In this document: piece after piece, positions 48,101 through 62,270 of the stretch | Layout of the letters: the number at the start of each line of letters is the position of its first letter | Numbering within the stretch: the first letter of the stretch is position 1 | Source of the DNA: Ceratodon purpureus | Lineage: Eukaryota; Streptophyta; Bryopsida; Pseudoditrichales; Ditrichaceae | Length of the DNA: 64,000 bases | Assembly: GCA_014871385.1 (NCBI GenBank) | Contig: CM026424.1 | Coordinates: 3,909,131-3,973,130 of the forward strand | Reading direction: 5' to 3' | Position numbers and translations under genes: made by a program | The notes under the pieces: model-generated | What the model saw: the letters and a program-made list of their open reading frames with translations, nothing else | Told to the model about the DNA's origin: nothing | Database searches by the model: none

Positions 48101-51100
48101 GCCTTGTGAATGGGAGGAGGGGACGGCGATTGGCTGGTCAATCTTCGGGGGATGCCAGGAGTGCAGGACATAAAACCGGCAGTCTAATCCAGGTGGTGAT
48201 AGATTTGGGAGGTGGTGTTGGGATATGGTGTGGTGGTGGGATTGGGTGCGGAGTCAGGATCGCGGAGGGAGTGAGTTGCTGGAGGCTGGGGAGCCAGGTG
48301 GCGGCGGGCGAAGAAGGGGAGATGGGGCCCAGCGAATGGGCGGGTGCCAGGTGGGAAGGTTGGAAAAGTGACGCAGCGCTTGCCTGGGTGTCGGGGCGCG
48401 GGGGAGGTGCCAGGTGGCTAGGGAGAGAGGCGCTTGTCACTCCGCCCCGCCTAGTGAGCCCGCCGGTGAGCGAATTTTACAGCAGGGCCATGCCCATGGC
48501 TGGTTTTTTGCTAGGTCCCTCCTCTTGCTAGGTCAACTTTGCTCATTGTTCTGGTTTAGGAATGATGGGGAGATCAGGGGAGTTTTTAAGCTTTTCTGCT
48601 GGTAGGGCGACATGCACCTAGGAATGTAGCCAAGTAAGCAAAATATGTATAGAATTATCTATTTGAACATGTTTATTCATAAATTTATTTATTATAAGGT
48701 ATTTTCAATGAGTTGACGCAAAGTGTATAAGCAATTTTCCGAGATCCTATATACGGAAATCAACATAAAGGCAATGCATTTTGGGAACGCATTACCTTGC
48801 ACTTTGAACAATGTAGGCCCGGGGGGCTATGGGAGCAAAATCGTTGGAATCTAAATGGGGCATGATAAAACACAACGGCAAAATTTATTGGGGTGTACAA
48901 TTAAGTAAATTGCAAAGAATTTGGAGTTTATATTGAGGCATTGTTGGAAGCTGCTCAAGGACTTCCCTTAGTAAACTGACGGTATGACCACGAGTCCAAA
49001 AAAAGCAACTGCAAATGAGGGAGGCATAATCACAATTTGTGGAGAGCGGGGATGATGAAGAATTTGAGATTCAAAACCATGGCCAAGGTGAAGAGAATTT
49101 TAATGTTCCATTGGAAAAGAGGTCCTTCAAGTAGACGATTCCATCAAGGAGGAATGGAATGGGAGGCTTTATTTTGTTGCATTTTTCTCTCTTGTTTTGT
49201 TGCATTTTTCTCTCTTGTTTTGTTGCATTTTTCTTTCTTGTAATGATGTTTTTTTCTCTCTTACTTTGTACCATTCTCATGCTACCGTCGAGCTAAAATT
49301 TGTACCATTACAAGTTGTTTGTTATTCAACCTTGTGCCATTTTATGTATAATGCAAGCAAGAGATGTTTCTTTAGATTGGAATCCTCCCAATGTCTGAGA
49401 TCTAGAGAGCCAAACGGTTAGTACTGTGAGTTTGGAATGAAATTCCTTTGAAGAAACCCAATGTGGTAGCAAGCAATGGGATGACATAGAACATATTGGA
49501 TCGAGGATGCCCACCACATAGAATGTCATTGAAGATAATTGTAATTCACAGAATGCCATAGAATTTGAAACGGCTTTAGGCCTAGATTTGTAAAGCCAAA
49601 ATCGCTTTTATGCATGATTGTGATTGTGATCACAATTTTTAGATTTATGCAAAATTGGCACTTCTTGTCGGCCGAAGTGTTCAATTAAGCAATTTCAAAA
49701 CATTACTACTTGTCACTTCCAAATTCAATCATTGGGAATTGAACTATTGGCAAATTTATTATATCTATCATATATATCATATTAGAAAGAGAAAAAGTTT
49801 TGAATTTTGAATTAAGTCATGAACTAAAGTATAAAAAGTTCTTAATTGTGATTTTTGAATCTAGTTATGAACAAAGGTATAAAAAGTTTTTAATTACAAA
49901 TCCTGAATTTTGAATACTTCAACTTCAAAATTGTTTTTCATTTGATTAGAAATGATATATTAACAATTTTTGCTAGAAATTTGTAATAATATGATGAAGA
50001 ATACTCTCATTCATTGAGGCCCCAATCCAGCAAGTAGGCGTCCCCAAGTGCAGAACTTGGAGCCTCAATCCAATTTAATCCAACAAATACTTTTTTTAAC
50101 CCTATAAACTACTCTTTCCTATCTTTGTATCTTTGTTTTTTCGTTGACTTAGGTTATTATTTGTCCTTTCAGTCTTCAATCATATTTTGCTTTTGATATA
50201 TAATTCACTATGGAAAAATATAGTTTATAGAGAGCCAAAAAAATAAAATATATAATAAATTCAATGGGTAGTACATGCTATATTTTTTAACGATTTAAAT
50301 ATTATTAAAATTACTTACGCGGTGGAGTTGGATGCAAAGGAAAGTGCAAGAAAAAAAATCGATTTTCAAAATCGTGTGTTTTGACTTGTGCAAAAACATG
50401 TAATTGTGTTTATTTTTAAAATGTACGTTTAATACATCCATAGATACAGAGTTGAAGGTCTTAAAGAAACAATAGTACTACATCCATTATTGTCATAGGG
50501 TATGTCAATATTGCTTGACAAATTCAAATCCACCAAATTGTCCCATATGTGATGGTATCTCAAGATTGTTTGACCAATTCAAATCCACCAAATTGTCCTA
50601 TGTGTGATGTCAGAATTATAAATTTTGATCCTGGAGGTCACTTAGAAAATTTTATTAAACAATGTGCGGCATAATACAGGGAGGTATTAAATCATGGTGT
50701 CTAAAATTTTGAAATATCTTTGAAGTAATATAGGGTGTACAAAAGGCTTGACACTCAATTATAAATAATATGCAAAGGTAAATAATGAGTTATATTCATT
50801 TTTTTTCTTCTAAAATACCCTTAGGATAATGATATGATGAATGAATTTTTTTAGAGCCAATTATTACTCTACAATCTTTGCAGAGATGGATGGAAAATGG
50901 GTTCGAGTTGTCGAGTTGTGGGATCTCTGAAGTTAGAATAGCAAAGATGGCAGGAACGCAACAGAGTGTTGGTTACGACAGGGTAGACCTCATTGCATTC
51001 TACGAGTCTAAGGCAATTAGCGCAGAGGAAATCCGGTTTGCTATACGCTCAATTAAAAAACACTACATGATTAAAATATTATATCAAATTTAATTTTTCA

Positions 51101-51500
51101 CATGTAATCCCGCTAGCTGCATTCATTGTGGCTGAGAGCTTGCCCAAAGTTTGGCTGAAATCTTTAAAACGCTCTAACTCATGAACCGTGAGTCTAAATA
51201 TTGCGTGTAGCAACTTTTGGAAAGCTACCATCCACATCTACCACCCCAAAAAATCTCAAAAAATCCAAAAATAGAATTCATCCACAGTAGCCTGACTAGA
51301 ATCGCAAAAAGCCATCTTGGCTCTCTTAGAACTTTAAGGGTTAGTATTCATTTTTGGATTTTCAATAATCATCATTAGATATGTGGTTTCTTTAATGAGG
51401 TATCTATTTTTCATTTTTAATTTTCCATAAATGATTTTCGATCTTCCATTTATGGTTTTTCGATCTTCCATTTGTGATTTTCGATGGCAGGAACGTAGCA
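48101..51500. other. Intergenic DNA, GC-rich then AT-rich
   Basis: 48,100-48,500 is unusually G-rich low-complexity sequence. After 48,600 it turns AT-rich with a small repeat of TTTTGTTGCATTTTTCTCTC at about 49,165-49,245. A short ORF at 50,878-51,093 shares a segment with 51,499-51,575 (see findings). No gene is supported. Confidence 0.5.
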
Positions 51501-51569
51501 AAGATGATAAGAACGCAGCAGAGTGCTGAATACGACGGGGTAGACCTCACTCCATTCTACGAGTTAAGG

Positions 51570-52044
51570 GCAGCTAGAAATCCCGTTTGCTCATTTAGTC
51601 CCGTTCTTCGCTCGAAACTGTTATGTTGATGGTGACTGTTGGGAGGACGTCGAGGCTCGAGCTTCCAGTTTGAGGACGTTACCATTTGTTGTAGCCACCT
51701 GTAGAGAATGGCGGTATATGCTCTCCACGGAGACAGAGTATGCAGCGCTCCGTTTGGCTGAGTACGAGCTCATTCGAGCTACACTCCCCTATTCCGCTAG
51801 TGCTGACAAGTTCGTCGTATTCATGTTTGACGGCAACATGTCCAAACTCACGAAGTCGTGGGAGCTTCAGAAGCCAATGCCGCATCGACTCCGCACTGCA
51901 CCCCTCTTGGAGCTGTCAACTGTGGAGCTGGACAAGCTGGTTTGGAAGTTGTCGGAAGGTTGGGGTGTTGAGGCCACGGTGTCTAAGGGTCCGGATTGGG
52001 AGAAAATAGAGCTCATCTGGGTCACCCCGTCCATGGGTGACTAA
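51570..52044 (+). CDS. Orphan ORF of unknown function
   Basis: An open frame from a stop near 51,565 to TGA at 52,042 encodes about 155 residues rich in Trp, Leu and Glu, with balanced charge and host-like codon use. It includes the stretch REWRYMLSTETEYAALRLAE. I recognise no family. There is no ATG at the left edge, so it is probably the last exon of a spliced gene or a fragment of one. The segment just upstream is a duplicate of 50,944-51,010, which contains an ATG (ATGGCAGG). No RNA gene or transposon signature overlaps it. Confidence 0.35.
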
Positions 52045-54158
52045 CTGTCGATACCGTAGGTTTACTTGTTGGTTTCTTGCACTCCAACATCAATGTTGTC
52101 TTCGTGAATTTTGATTCAATGGCATCAGTTTCGGCGTAGCCTCTTCTAGGAGTATATGTTCAATACTCAAATTTTGCCAGGATGTATCGACTAGTACAGT
52201 AGTATGATCTTGTATTAAGAACTCAGTTCTGACCCTAAACTGTATGGGAATTGTGTTTCTAAATGCACCACCTAATACATATGTATTTCTTTGGGATCGT
52301 TTTCAGTCGTCTTGCATGCATGTTTTGTTTTTGTTTATTGTGTCTGCTTATAGCTGAAGCAGTGGCAACCGCTGAATGTTTTTGACGTTTTCGTGGATGA
52401 GTCTGCTCATAACCGAAGCAGTGGTAACCTCTCAATGTATTGCATAGTGAATTCTTGTTTTAACATGGTCTAAACATATTCTGTGATTGATACCCTGGTT
52501 TTTATCCACCCTTGTATGATGAATGTCTGATTGATACCCTTGTATAATTGTTGTCTTATTGATACTTTGGTTTTTATGCACCCTTGTATCATAGCTGTGA
52601 AATTTTTGTATTTAATCTTTAAAATTCACTTTTTGTATTTACTTTATTTTGTTACAATAAATTTAGAGACTGTAAAATTAGGCCCCTTTTGAAATTACAA
52701 GTAATGATATGAACACTAAAAACAAGGTCAATTAGAAAATTAGGTAAATGAACGGTCCATTTAAATAATCGAGCCCAGCAAAATACCCCCTAAAAATATT
52801 CCCCCTATCCGCACGTCATATACATCACCTCCTAAAGAGTGACCCCTCGAGATTTTGATAAACACACACAATAGATGTTTAATTTATCAATCGCTCAAAA
52901 TTTAAAAATAGAGAGTTTTGAAAATTTTCATAATTTATATAGAAGTCTTTGATTTGTATTTGGAAAGTAATTTGGGCCCTACTTCATCAAAAAACAAATT
53001 CAAGCAATCTTTGTTTATGGTCTTCAATTGCAAATTTGAAGAAAATGCAAAACATATATTCCAAAAATTTGGTATTATTAAAAAAATGGAGAATATAATT
53101 TTCTGTTTATATATTTCAAATGAAGTGAACTCTAGTTTCACTTATATATTCCGAAAGAAGGAAAGTTTTGAAGAAAATTGGCAACAATTCTTTGAGGAAA
53201 AATAATTTATTCCTATTGTTAACCAAAAATTTATTGGTGTTAAATGGACTTCACATTATTCAAGAAAAACATCTTGAATATCATAATCAAAAATTTTGGC
53301 GATGAATCCTTGCTCATTTTGTCATGTAAGTGCCAAAGTCAAAATGTTCTTTTTAGATGTGTAAAATCAAGTATATATTAATATGTGTGGCAAACATGTG
53401 GCAAAATGAGCTTTTTTATAGACATACTAAAATAGAGGCTAATCATTATTATGAAACATCTCTATATAAGATTAAACATAATTAAAATGATCTAAAGTGA
53501 GTTAAACATAAATCTATTAACCATGATTACCTTGCACATGATGGTTTAGGGCCAAAATGCAATATAATGAAGTATCATCAAAGCAATTTGCTAGAAAGTA
53601 TACAAAAAGCTTTAAAGTCCTTCGTGAAAGTGTTGCTTCCTTAATTTGGCAACACATTGATCAATTTGGAGATCAAGATCTAGTGTTTTTCATGACCAAT
53701 TTTATTGTATGAATTTTATTTTTACAAGAATAAAAAAAATTGTTTCAAAAGTTTATCAAATGTACATTTCAATTTTTTTTATATCAAATATATATGGATA
53801 AACATGATATGGATGTTTTTTTAATATCTTAATTTACAAAAAAAAAAATCCAAAAGTAGGCAACTTTGGAATATTTCAGCAATACCTAAAACATGATACA
53901 AACAATGAACCTAGAATATTTGTTTGTAGCAAATATTACACTTATGAAATATTAGAGTTTGAAAAAAATAATTGCATCTTAATGTTTATAAAATAACCGA
54001 AACATTAATTAGTAGGCAACAACTTAATACAAGCATTAGAAATCAATTATGAGAGGAGGTTCTAATGATTTGGATAAATAATCATTCACATACAAAATTA
54101 GATGATAAGAATGGATAAATTTTGTAAGAAAATAATCATATTTATTTACATGTATATG

Positions 54159-54190
<32 letters not shown>

Positions 54191-56067
54191 TCATTGTATA
54201 TCATTCTATATGTGATTCTTCAGATATTAATCTAATTATTATTGTTTATGTTTTTTTTTTATTATTATTTTATAGATTAATAAAGAAATTTTATATAATT
54301 GTAGAATCCATTAGAAGAAGTTTTTGATATAAAATGGTTTCTTAATCCTTAGCCGCCTAACCATGCATATTTTGTATGATTTACGGATTTGAAGTTTGAC
54401 TATTTTTCATTATGCACTTTTTGTATTGTAAATTTTTTATTGAAAATTTTGTGAGAAATTAGCTCCATGCATGTGTGGTCCTATTAGGAGGTTTCTGATT
54501 TGTGGGATTTTTATACCTCCTTTTATGTTTTAGTTTTCCAACCAAATTCTGCAGATTTTAGTCTATAAGTGCTTTCAGAAAAGATAACTACTAAAAATAA
54601 GCAACTAAAAAATCCCAAAAATTGCTTAGAGTATTTCATTTCAACTCATCACAAAAAAATTAATATCAATTTGTCAATATCTTATTTGTAAATATATTGT
54701 AAAAGAGTATTAAATTTTAAGTTTGAAATTGAATACACAAATATTAGTGATAGCAATCACAAATCTTACCGTATAAATAAAACCTAAAATGCACAATGTA
54801 CAACTTTTATTCCTTCATCACATTGGAAATATTCGTCTTAGTTACATTTTATAATGCATCTCTTAGATAACTACCAAATCTGAAAAGGGTGAAAATGTTT
54901 AGGGTTAACTTCTAAAGGAGCAAAAAGCCCAAATTGAGCCTTGTATTTTTGTTCAACCATTTTGAGTAGGTTTTATGTAAACTCTATTTGCCTCCATTTT
55001 TTTTGTTGTATGACCAACACATGTAACGTTCTTCACCAATTTCAATTATATAACATTTGGTTTCTTATAAATCAAATTTGTTTTACAATCTTATCAATTG
55101 AATTTAACATTTGAAAATAATAAATCCTTGGTACTTATAGGGTTAAATGTGTGATTCTTCAGCATTTGTCAAAGTTTTTTACACATTTTCAAGTCGTTTT
55201 GATAATCTTCATCTGAATCAACGTTTGAGCTTGGCTCAGTACAACAAACTTGATGAAGCTTCAATTTGCTGCCCCACTAGCCTCGGTTCTACTGAATTCT
55301 ACGACATCAAAATGTGCAACCAACTCCTAAATGACCACATATTTATGGTTTTAAATCGACAAGTAATTAAACATTATATTATGAAAATTATGATTTGAAT
55401 GGAACCAAATTAGAAATATCAATACACATATTGAATTAAAAATAAAAATGACAAAAACATATTTACATAAAACCTACCCAAAATTACTACCAAAAACAAA
55501 AGCCAATTCAATCAATGCATAGTGATGCACCAAACTTGTTTAGTGTGGATTCAAATCAAAATGCCGTTCATGCCATACAAATGTATGCATACAGAAATTA
55601 ATGCATAATTGATCCAATTAAAAAAGGGATTGTTTGTGATAAGTTTATGCCCAATGTTTCAGTGCATTGCATCACCTAAAATTCACAGATTGTAAAATAG
55701 ATGTGCTCTTGGAAGAATATACTCATATACTAATAAGGCAAACAAAATCACGAAACTTTGAATACTATACTTCACAAACAATTCTAACTATCTTTTCCTA
55801 ATTAGGAAATTTCAATCTTTGGGTAGTTTTGATAGTGTCAAATATTATTATTATTTTTTGAATGAAATAATGAGAATTTGGTATATTAATACCAAACTGG
55901 GATTTACTCTGGTGACAGATTCCGACTATATAATTGGAAGTTATGGAGCATACATGGTTTTCTTGGGAAGAATGGGCAGTGCAGGCATGGCTAAAATTAA
56001 TTTTACAAAATTGGAACTTTTAAATTGTAATCATTGGATGACGTATAATTTTTAAAATTTTCCAAAT
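52045..56067. other. AT-rich relic DNA
   Basis: A 95-codon ORF at 52,918-53,205 and broken frames to about 53,700 look like decayed coding sequence (runs of Lys, Phe, Ile and Asn, with stops and frameshifts), but I cannot name the source. A TA-rich microsatellite lies at about 54,151-54,191. Short ORFs at 55,147-55,398 and 55,819-56,055 have no recognisable domain. Confidence 0.45.
54151..54191. repeat. (TA)n-rich microsatellite
   Basis: An alternating TA run is interrupted by TG steps, in AT-rich relic DNA. Confidence 0.85.
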
Positions 56068-57215
56068 AGAGGTATATGAGGGTAGAAGTATATATTTTAA
56101 AACCAAATTAAATGAACAATATGAACAATATGAACAATTAAAATTTATAGTTAGTGATGAAATATCACTAGTAGGTGCTAGAATGTTAGATGCCGTAGAT
56201 CAAAGATTGCGTTCAATCAAACATTTACAAAACCATTTTTTGGAGGTTTGGATGTAATAGTCACTAGAGATTTTTATCAAGCACCACCAATACAAGATAA
56301 ATGGATATTTCAAAAACTTGATCTTGGACTTAATGCTACAGCACCAAATTTTTGGCATGAATACTTTAAATGTTATGAATTAAATATTGTTATGCGCCAA
56401 AATGATGTGATGTTTATTAACATATTAAACAAATTTAGAAAGGCATCGCATACTATAAAGACATGGACACAATAAAGAATTAGTGTTTAAAACAACCTTC
56501 AACAAATTCACTAATTCTTTATTTATTTCATACTAACAAATATATGATTGTGCATAATAATGAAGTTTTTATTAATGCTAAAGGGAAAACATATCATTTT
56601 GAATCAACTGATATTCAGCATCCTTCTTTACCATAGTCTTATCAAATTCCAAAAAATCCAAATTTGACAGCAAAACTTCATACAACCATCAAAATCAAAA
56701 AAAATATGCTTGTAGAACTTTGCAATAATTATGCAATTTTTGATGGACTTGTCGATTAAAGAGATGATTTATTTCAAGCAATAACATCATTCTCTAATAA
56801 ATCTTACATTTGGATACATTTTATTAATATAAAAGTGGGCAATGCTACAAGACTTTATAACTCTCATTTGTATACAAATGTAAATATAGGTTCTACTGGG
56901 ACTCCTATAGAACTAATTGTTAAAGAAGTTAGAATTGGTAAAAATCAAACACATCTCATAATCCGTAGGCAATTTCCTATCCAACTAGCTGTTGTTCTTG
57001 TTCATCAATCTCAAGGTTTGTCATTGGATGATGTTGTTTTTAATCCATTTGGTGTAAATAAACATGGATTGACTTATACAGCTTTATCACGCATACAACC
57101 TAAAGAAAATTTGTATCTACTTGCTCCGTTGTCGAAATCTAACTTCCAAGTGGATGTACTAGTACGTGAAGAAATGGAAAGGTTAACAATACAACCAAAG
57201 AAATTGATTAGATGA
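56068..57215 (+). pseudogene. PIF1-like helicase remnant (transposon-derived)
   Basis: Broken frames on one strand encode, in order, pieces of a PIF1-family helicase: a Walker-B-like FIVSDEIS with LVGARMLDAVDQRLR; DVIVTRDFYQAPPI; CYELNIVMRQ; a degraded middle; then RIGKNQTHLIIRRQFPIQLA, HQSQGLSLDDV and HGLTYTALSRI. The Walker-A segment is absent. At least one frameshift (in a T run near 56,236) and several stops separate the pieces. PIF1-like helicases of this sort are found in Helitrons and related plant mobile elements, but no Helitron replication-initiator domain or ends are visible here. The sequence is very AT-rich compared with the gene block, consistent with long decay. Confidence 0.85.
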
Positions 57216-57283
57216 TTACAACACATATGCCATACTATGTATAGTGAAAATTGCCACATATTGATTAGATGATTATAACACAT

Positions 57284-57545
57284 ATGCCACAGTATGCATA
57301 GTGAATATTGCTACAATATGCACAATATGCTCAACATAGTGAATATTGCTACAATATGCACAATATGCTCAGTAGCTTTTGAAATTAGTCTGCACAGTGA
57401 ATATTGCTACAGAATGCATAGTGAATATTGCCACAGTATGCACAATATGCTCATAGTGAATATTGCCACAATATGCACAATATGCACATAGCGAATATTG
57501 CCACAGTATGCACAATATGCACAATAGCTTTTGAAATTAGTTCGT
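57284..57545. repeat. Irregular tandem repeat with ATATTGCCACAGTATGCA units
   Basis: Short units ending GCACAATATGC and beginning GTGAATATTGC recur about eight times. A longer period is marked by two copies of the segment AGCTTTTGAAATTAGT. The array starts directly after the PIF1 remnant. Confidence 0.85.
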
Positions 57546-57673
57546 TTGGATCCACAGTAAGAAAGATGTACACTAATTTATTCATTATATGTACAAAAAT
57601 GTTCCGAAATGAATTGGAGAAGCTTCTTAAGAAAAGTCCCAAAAAATAAATTGAATATTATTTAGCAAATAAT

Positions 57674-58159
57674 GTGATGTATGAACCAGTGGATGGACAA
57701 CATGTGGTTCATGTTTGCAGAGTCATTGCTTGTCGAAAATTACAAGTTAAAGAAATTTCAAATGAAGATTATGAAGACAAATTCACTTCTAAACTTCTTA
57801 ACATAATTTTATATGATGAAGTTCATGAAGACAAATATCTAGCCTTCTCATCCAATTCAAATGAGTTTCATTCAAAAAGAAAAACATATAGTACTTTTGA
57901 AGAAAAATTATCAAAGATAAGAAGACTTTTTCATCATTATAAAGATCCGGAACTATTAATCAGGGAAAATGACAATGAACGTGCAAAATTTATAAAAGTT
58001 ATATTATATATTATCCTTCACATGCTATATCAAAAGATTACAAGTCTGGGTAAATTAAATGACAAATTTGCTGATTGGACGACACGTGTTTTTATACATG
58101 ATGAACAATATTATAAGTCTTTGCAACAACTATGTGATGCATATGACAACAAAAAATAA
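57674..58159 (+). other. ORF of unknown origin after the PIF1 remnant
   Basis: A 161-codon ORF, Lys/Asp/Glu-rich, reads MYEPVDGQHVVHVCRVIACR near its start. Fragments in neighbouring frames continue to about 59,360, for example at 58,912-59,118. I recognise no family. Its AT-rich codon use and position after the helicase piece suggest it belongs to the same decayed element. Confidence 0.35.
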
Positions 58160-60561
58160 ATTTATAATAATAATTTAAAGGACAAACATTCAATAGATCT
58201 ATCATTGCTTCAAAAGCCTATGAAAATTTCATGGCTAAGATCATGGAAAAGGTTTAAACTCCAATGATTACATAACATTAAGCAATGCTTGTCTAAAATC
58301 TCCACAATTTTTATTTTATTTTAAGGATACAATATCAAAAATGGTATATTTAAAACTCATACAATTAATTATTTATCAAATAAAATCAAAATAATTAATG
58401 CATAATAATGTATATTGTTGGTTTGAATTAAAAGACAATCTTTTTACTCTTGATACACATTTTGGAACATGTGATATATCAAAATTTCAAGATGAAAGGA
58501 TACTTGAGTTTTTGGCTGAGTCCAACAATTCTATCTTTATAAGAATATGGGGCATTAAAACAAATTAAATAATTACTTAATTATGAAAGATACATTTTAC
58601 CACTCATATCTAATCATTACAAATTAAACAAATTTTCATTGAATCAAGCAATAGTTCCAAGTTCCTCTGAATTCTAGACATGGAATGAAAAAATTCAAAG
58701 ATCTATTTTAAATAAGTCCATCAAAATTTTTGCAAAAATTGGAAACTTTAATATAACTTCATATGCTCTTTCAAATGACTCTTTATTTGTTTTTGATACA
58801 CGACGCCAAGGAGTTAATGGACAATATTGGTCCATGAATGATTATATTTTCTTTGGAACAAATTTAAAAAACTGAACTTCTTCAATTTTACGTTGGAATG
58901 TAATTCTTTTATTGCCAATAGACACCTCTGCACATGAAATACTTTCTTATCTTGAAATAAATGATGAACATATTATAATGCAAGGCACTTGGGGGTATCC
59001 TAAACAATATAAAGGCGAAATTTTACAAGATAATAATCAACAAACTCAATATGTTTTCAACAAGAATATGAAATTATTTTTATTTTCTCTTACCAAAGTC
59101 AAAGTAATCCATCTTTAAATTTTCCATTAAAGTCTTTAAGTGAACCATTGCCACTCATATTTACTAAAGATGATGTACAGTATATTTCTAGTGAAAGAGG
59201 AATATTAAATTTTAATTACTTAATAAAGTATTTTTATCACAAGATTGGGATTTAATCTTGATTAGAAATACTTTCAATGTAGAAGGTTTAATAAAATCCC
59301 CTCTTTTTGTAGGAACCAAAATTTACGTGTTAGATCCTTCTATAGAAAAAAAAGAGAAATTGAAGAACCAAATTTTAACCATTAACTGAAAAGACTTCAT
59401 TATATTTAAAATATAAACTATCAATACAGAGGACAGAGCCTCACGGTTCCACCGTTCTTGTTTATTAACTTATGGAGTTAATTTGACTTATCTCAAGAAA
59501 CTCAACTGTGACCTTCCCTTCACAAAGCATTATACAAATCACAGTAGTGCTTATGGCATGATGGAAGTACCTTAGTGTGCATATTGGGGATGGTTCAGCT
59601 TCTGGAGAAGAGAAGTATTTGCAGATATACATTCGAGATATATAAGTAGGTGCCAGTGTTTGCGCAATTGCAGATGCGCCGAGCTTTCTTCCATCAGTGA
59701 ATTGGGGGCAGAATGCTACTTCGGAACTCCACTTGCTGCACTCGACGTTTCACCGAGTAACTGCCTTGAGGTCATGGAATAGGAATTTTGAGTTGGAATT
59801 CAAATTCGTGTTGAAGATTGGTTTGTGTTTGATCTAATGTCCTGTTTCAGACCCTCGTCAGGTGCAGACAGTGCAATTCAGAGAAGTTCTTGGTGACAGT
59901 ACCGGGTGTTTCCTAATTGATAGATTACAGTTTTCACAGAGGGATATTACTTTCCGGAAGCTTTGAAGGTTTGGAGGACGTACTTGAGCAGAATTATGTT
60001 GGAATGCAGTTTGCATTGGGAGTATAGTTCAACAAGGAATCGATTTACAATTTTTTTTCACAACAGTAATGAGGCAAGACGTATCATCGCCACGGTTAAA
60101 CACAATAACGAACCCGAGGAGACAATGAAATATTCTGCCATTTTTACGGCTGCCTATGGCCGATTCACAAAACTATTAGTTAGACCGTGTTTTCATGTGA
60201 GGACCCAGCATAGGACTAGAGTCTATTGCAAAGATGCAGTCAAAGTCCACTAAGAGTCAAGTTAATCTTCGCCACCGGAATGCAATTCACAGATAAATCG
60301 GCATGAACCAAAAAATTTCCAACGGCATATCAAACAACCCACGAAGAGAGTTTTTTTGAACATAAATAGTGATGTAGCACCATGGATTGAACCTGTTGCC
60401 ATGGAAGAGGCAGTGGCTCACCACCTAGTAATAGTGCATTCTCTGTACCCGCCACTATTGAGAGACCAGATCATGAAAATCCTTGGACTCAGCCTTCTAG
60501 AGCGGGAGCGTAGGCATAAGCACATTGAAAGATGATAATGAAAATAAAAACATAACATGGG

Positions 60562-60765
60562 GATCAGAACCACAGCCATGGTTTAATGGTTCGTCCACAC
60601 GTACTCTTTCAGAGTGGTAACGGATTCGTGTTCATCAACTCCCAGATCAAAATATAAAATAAATGGAAGGTCAGAGATCAGAACCACAGCCATGGTTTGA
60701 TAGTTCGTCCACACATCATCTTTCAGAGTGGTAACGGATATGATTGTTCATCATTTCTCTAACCC
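60562..60765. repeat. Direct repeat, about 90 bp, offset 114 bp
   Basis: GATCAGAACCACAGCCATGG begins each copy, followed by GTTCGTCCACAC and TTTCAGAGTGGTAACGGAT in both. The copies differ by small changes. No retrotransposon ORF accompanies them. Confidence 0.85.
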
Positions 60766-62270
60766 AGAGATCCATCGCAAAAATACTGAACGTGGCATGG
60801 TCTGTCCCAACGAGTAATTGCGGCAACGCTGCTCTCCAGGGCAATGGAATATGCGACGTCAACTTCACAGGACAAGCTCAGCATCGTAAACGAGCATATG
60901 CGTTGTCATGTGAAGGCATTGTTCTTTGACGTTAACGAAGGACTCTACAACCACAAGACGCATCGAGTAGATGCAATGGTCGCTCCAGTGTTAGAGTAAC
61001 ACTCCGCCAAGAGTGTTACCCCCGTCATCTTAAGATACTAAACCCTACAGAAAAATTTCATGTGAGAAAACAATCAAATGGAGGCCTCAAGTCTACAGTT
61101 CAACGTCATAGAAATGCATGTAGCTTCCCGAGGAGGTTCTCCTTGTCAAACAAGATCTTAGCACCACCCACAGCTGCGCTCATAAAGGTAACCATCTCCA
61201 GCCGCCGCAACATTAACCCTAAAGATACTCGAGGCAAGCCCCACCGAACAAGCACTACTCTACACACTAGCACCAAAGCTGCGCTTCGTAAACTACGCTC
61301 GGGACGTAAGCAATGGTAGAAGGACAACCCAATCCTCACCGCACCTGAAACAAATCAGGCAGGCCTCATTGATAAGTAGGACTCGTTACAAAACGGAGAT
61401 CGCTCACAACCAAATGTTGACAAATAAATACTCGACTTGAAACCCTGAACCTCAATGACCTTCACAAGTAGACGTGCATGACTCGGTGGCACACAGAGAA
61501 GGGAAGATGTAGAGATTGAAGAGCAAGGTCGACATTTGTAGCAAAACTGCACCCACGTGAAGCGCCGATCATCGAAATTGTTGAATGACATCATATGCAA
61601 TGTCGCACAGAACTCATCCCAAGGGAATGTCGCAGGAATGCCAAACCCTAATTAGGTCGTCTGTGGGATTCCACTTGTTATCGATCGTCCAGCTTGCTTC
61701 CTTATTGCTCCGGAGTTTCTAGAGCACCAAATTAGTTTCTTACAAGTCGACAATCAACGGACTTCCTGAGCACACACATAAACACATGAACCCATTGCAG
61801 CAGTTCGTTAGAAGATGGAAACAACTTGTGCTTGTGCCTCGATCGTCAAGTGGGAAGAGAAGAACATTTGTCCTCTCCCTTCTTCAACCATTTTACACTT
61901 TTACACTTGAAAGTGCTTATGAACATTATTTTGAATTAATGAGGTAGTCAGCAAAAAAATGGTGGATTTGAAGAAAAATTCTTTTATAGCCTTCTACATT
62001 GTCCATCAATATAAAAAGATCAATTTTAAAGACCAATTTTATGTTACAACATCAATCATTTACGACAAGTTTACTACAAGATTGTTTGGTTAAATTTTTT
62101 GTGTCTCACCTTCATTAACACCTATGGCATTCTTGAAGCAATGATCTCTTTTGATTGAAAAAAGTCTACTATCTTTAAGAATCAGTTTTTCAAATTATGT
62201 TATCATTAAATTATAAATAAATAAATATCATTAGATAGAAATGATATTTCGGCCCTCATAATAGACATGG

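Noticed and set aside
60744..61600. Short ORFs near 61 kb
   Set aside because: They are under 90 codons, overlap on both strands, and have no domain or splice context.
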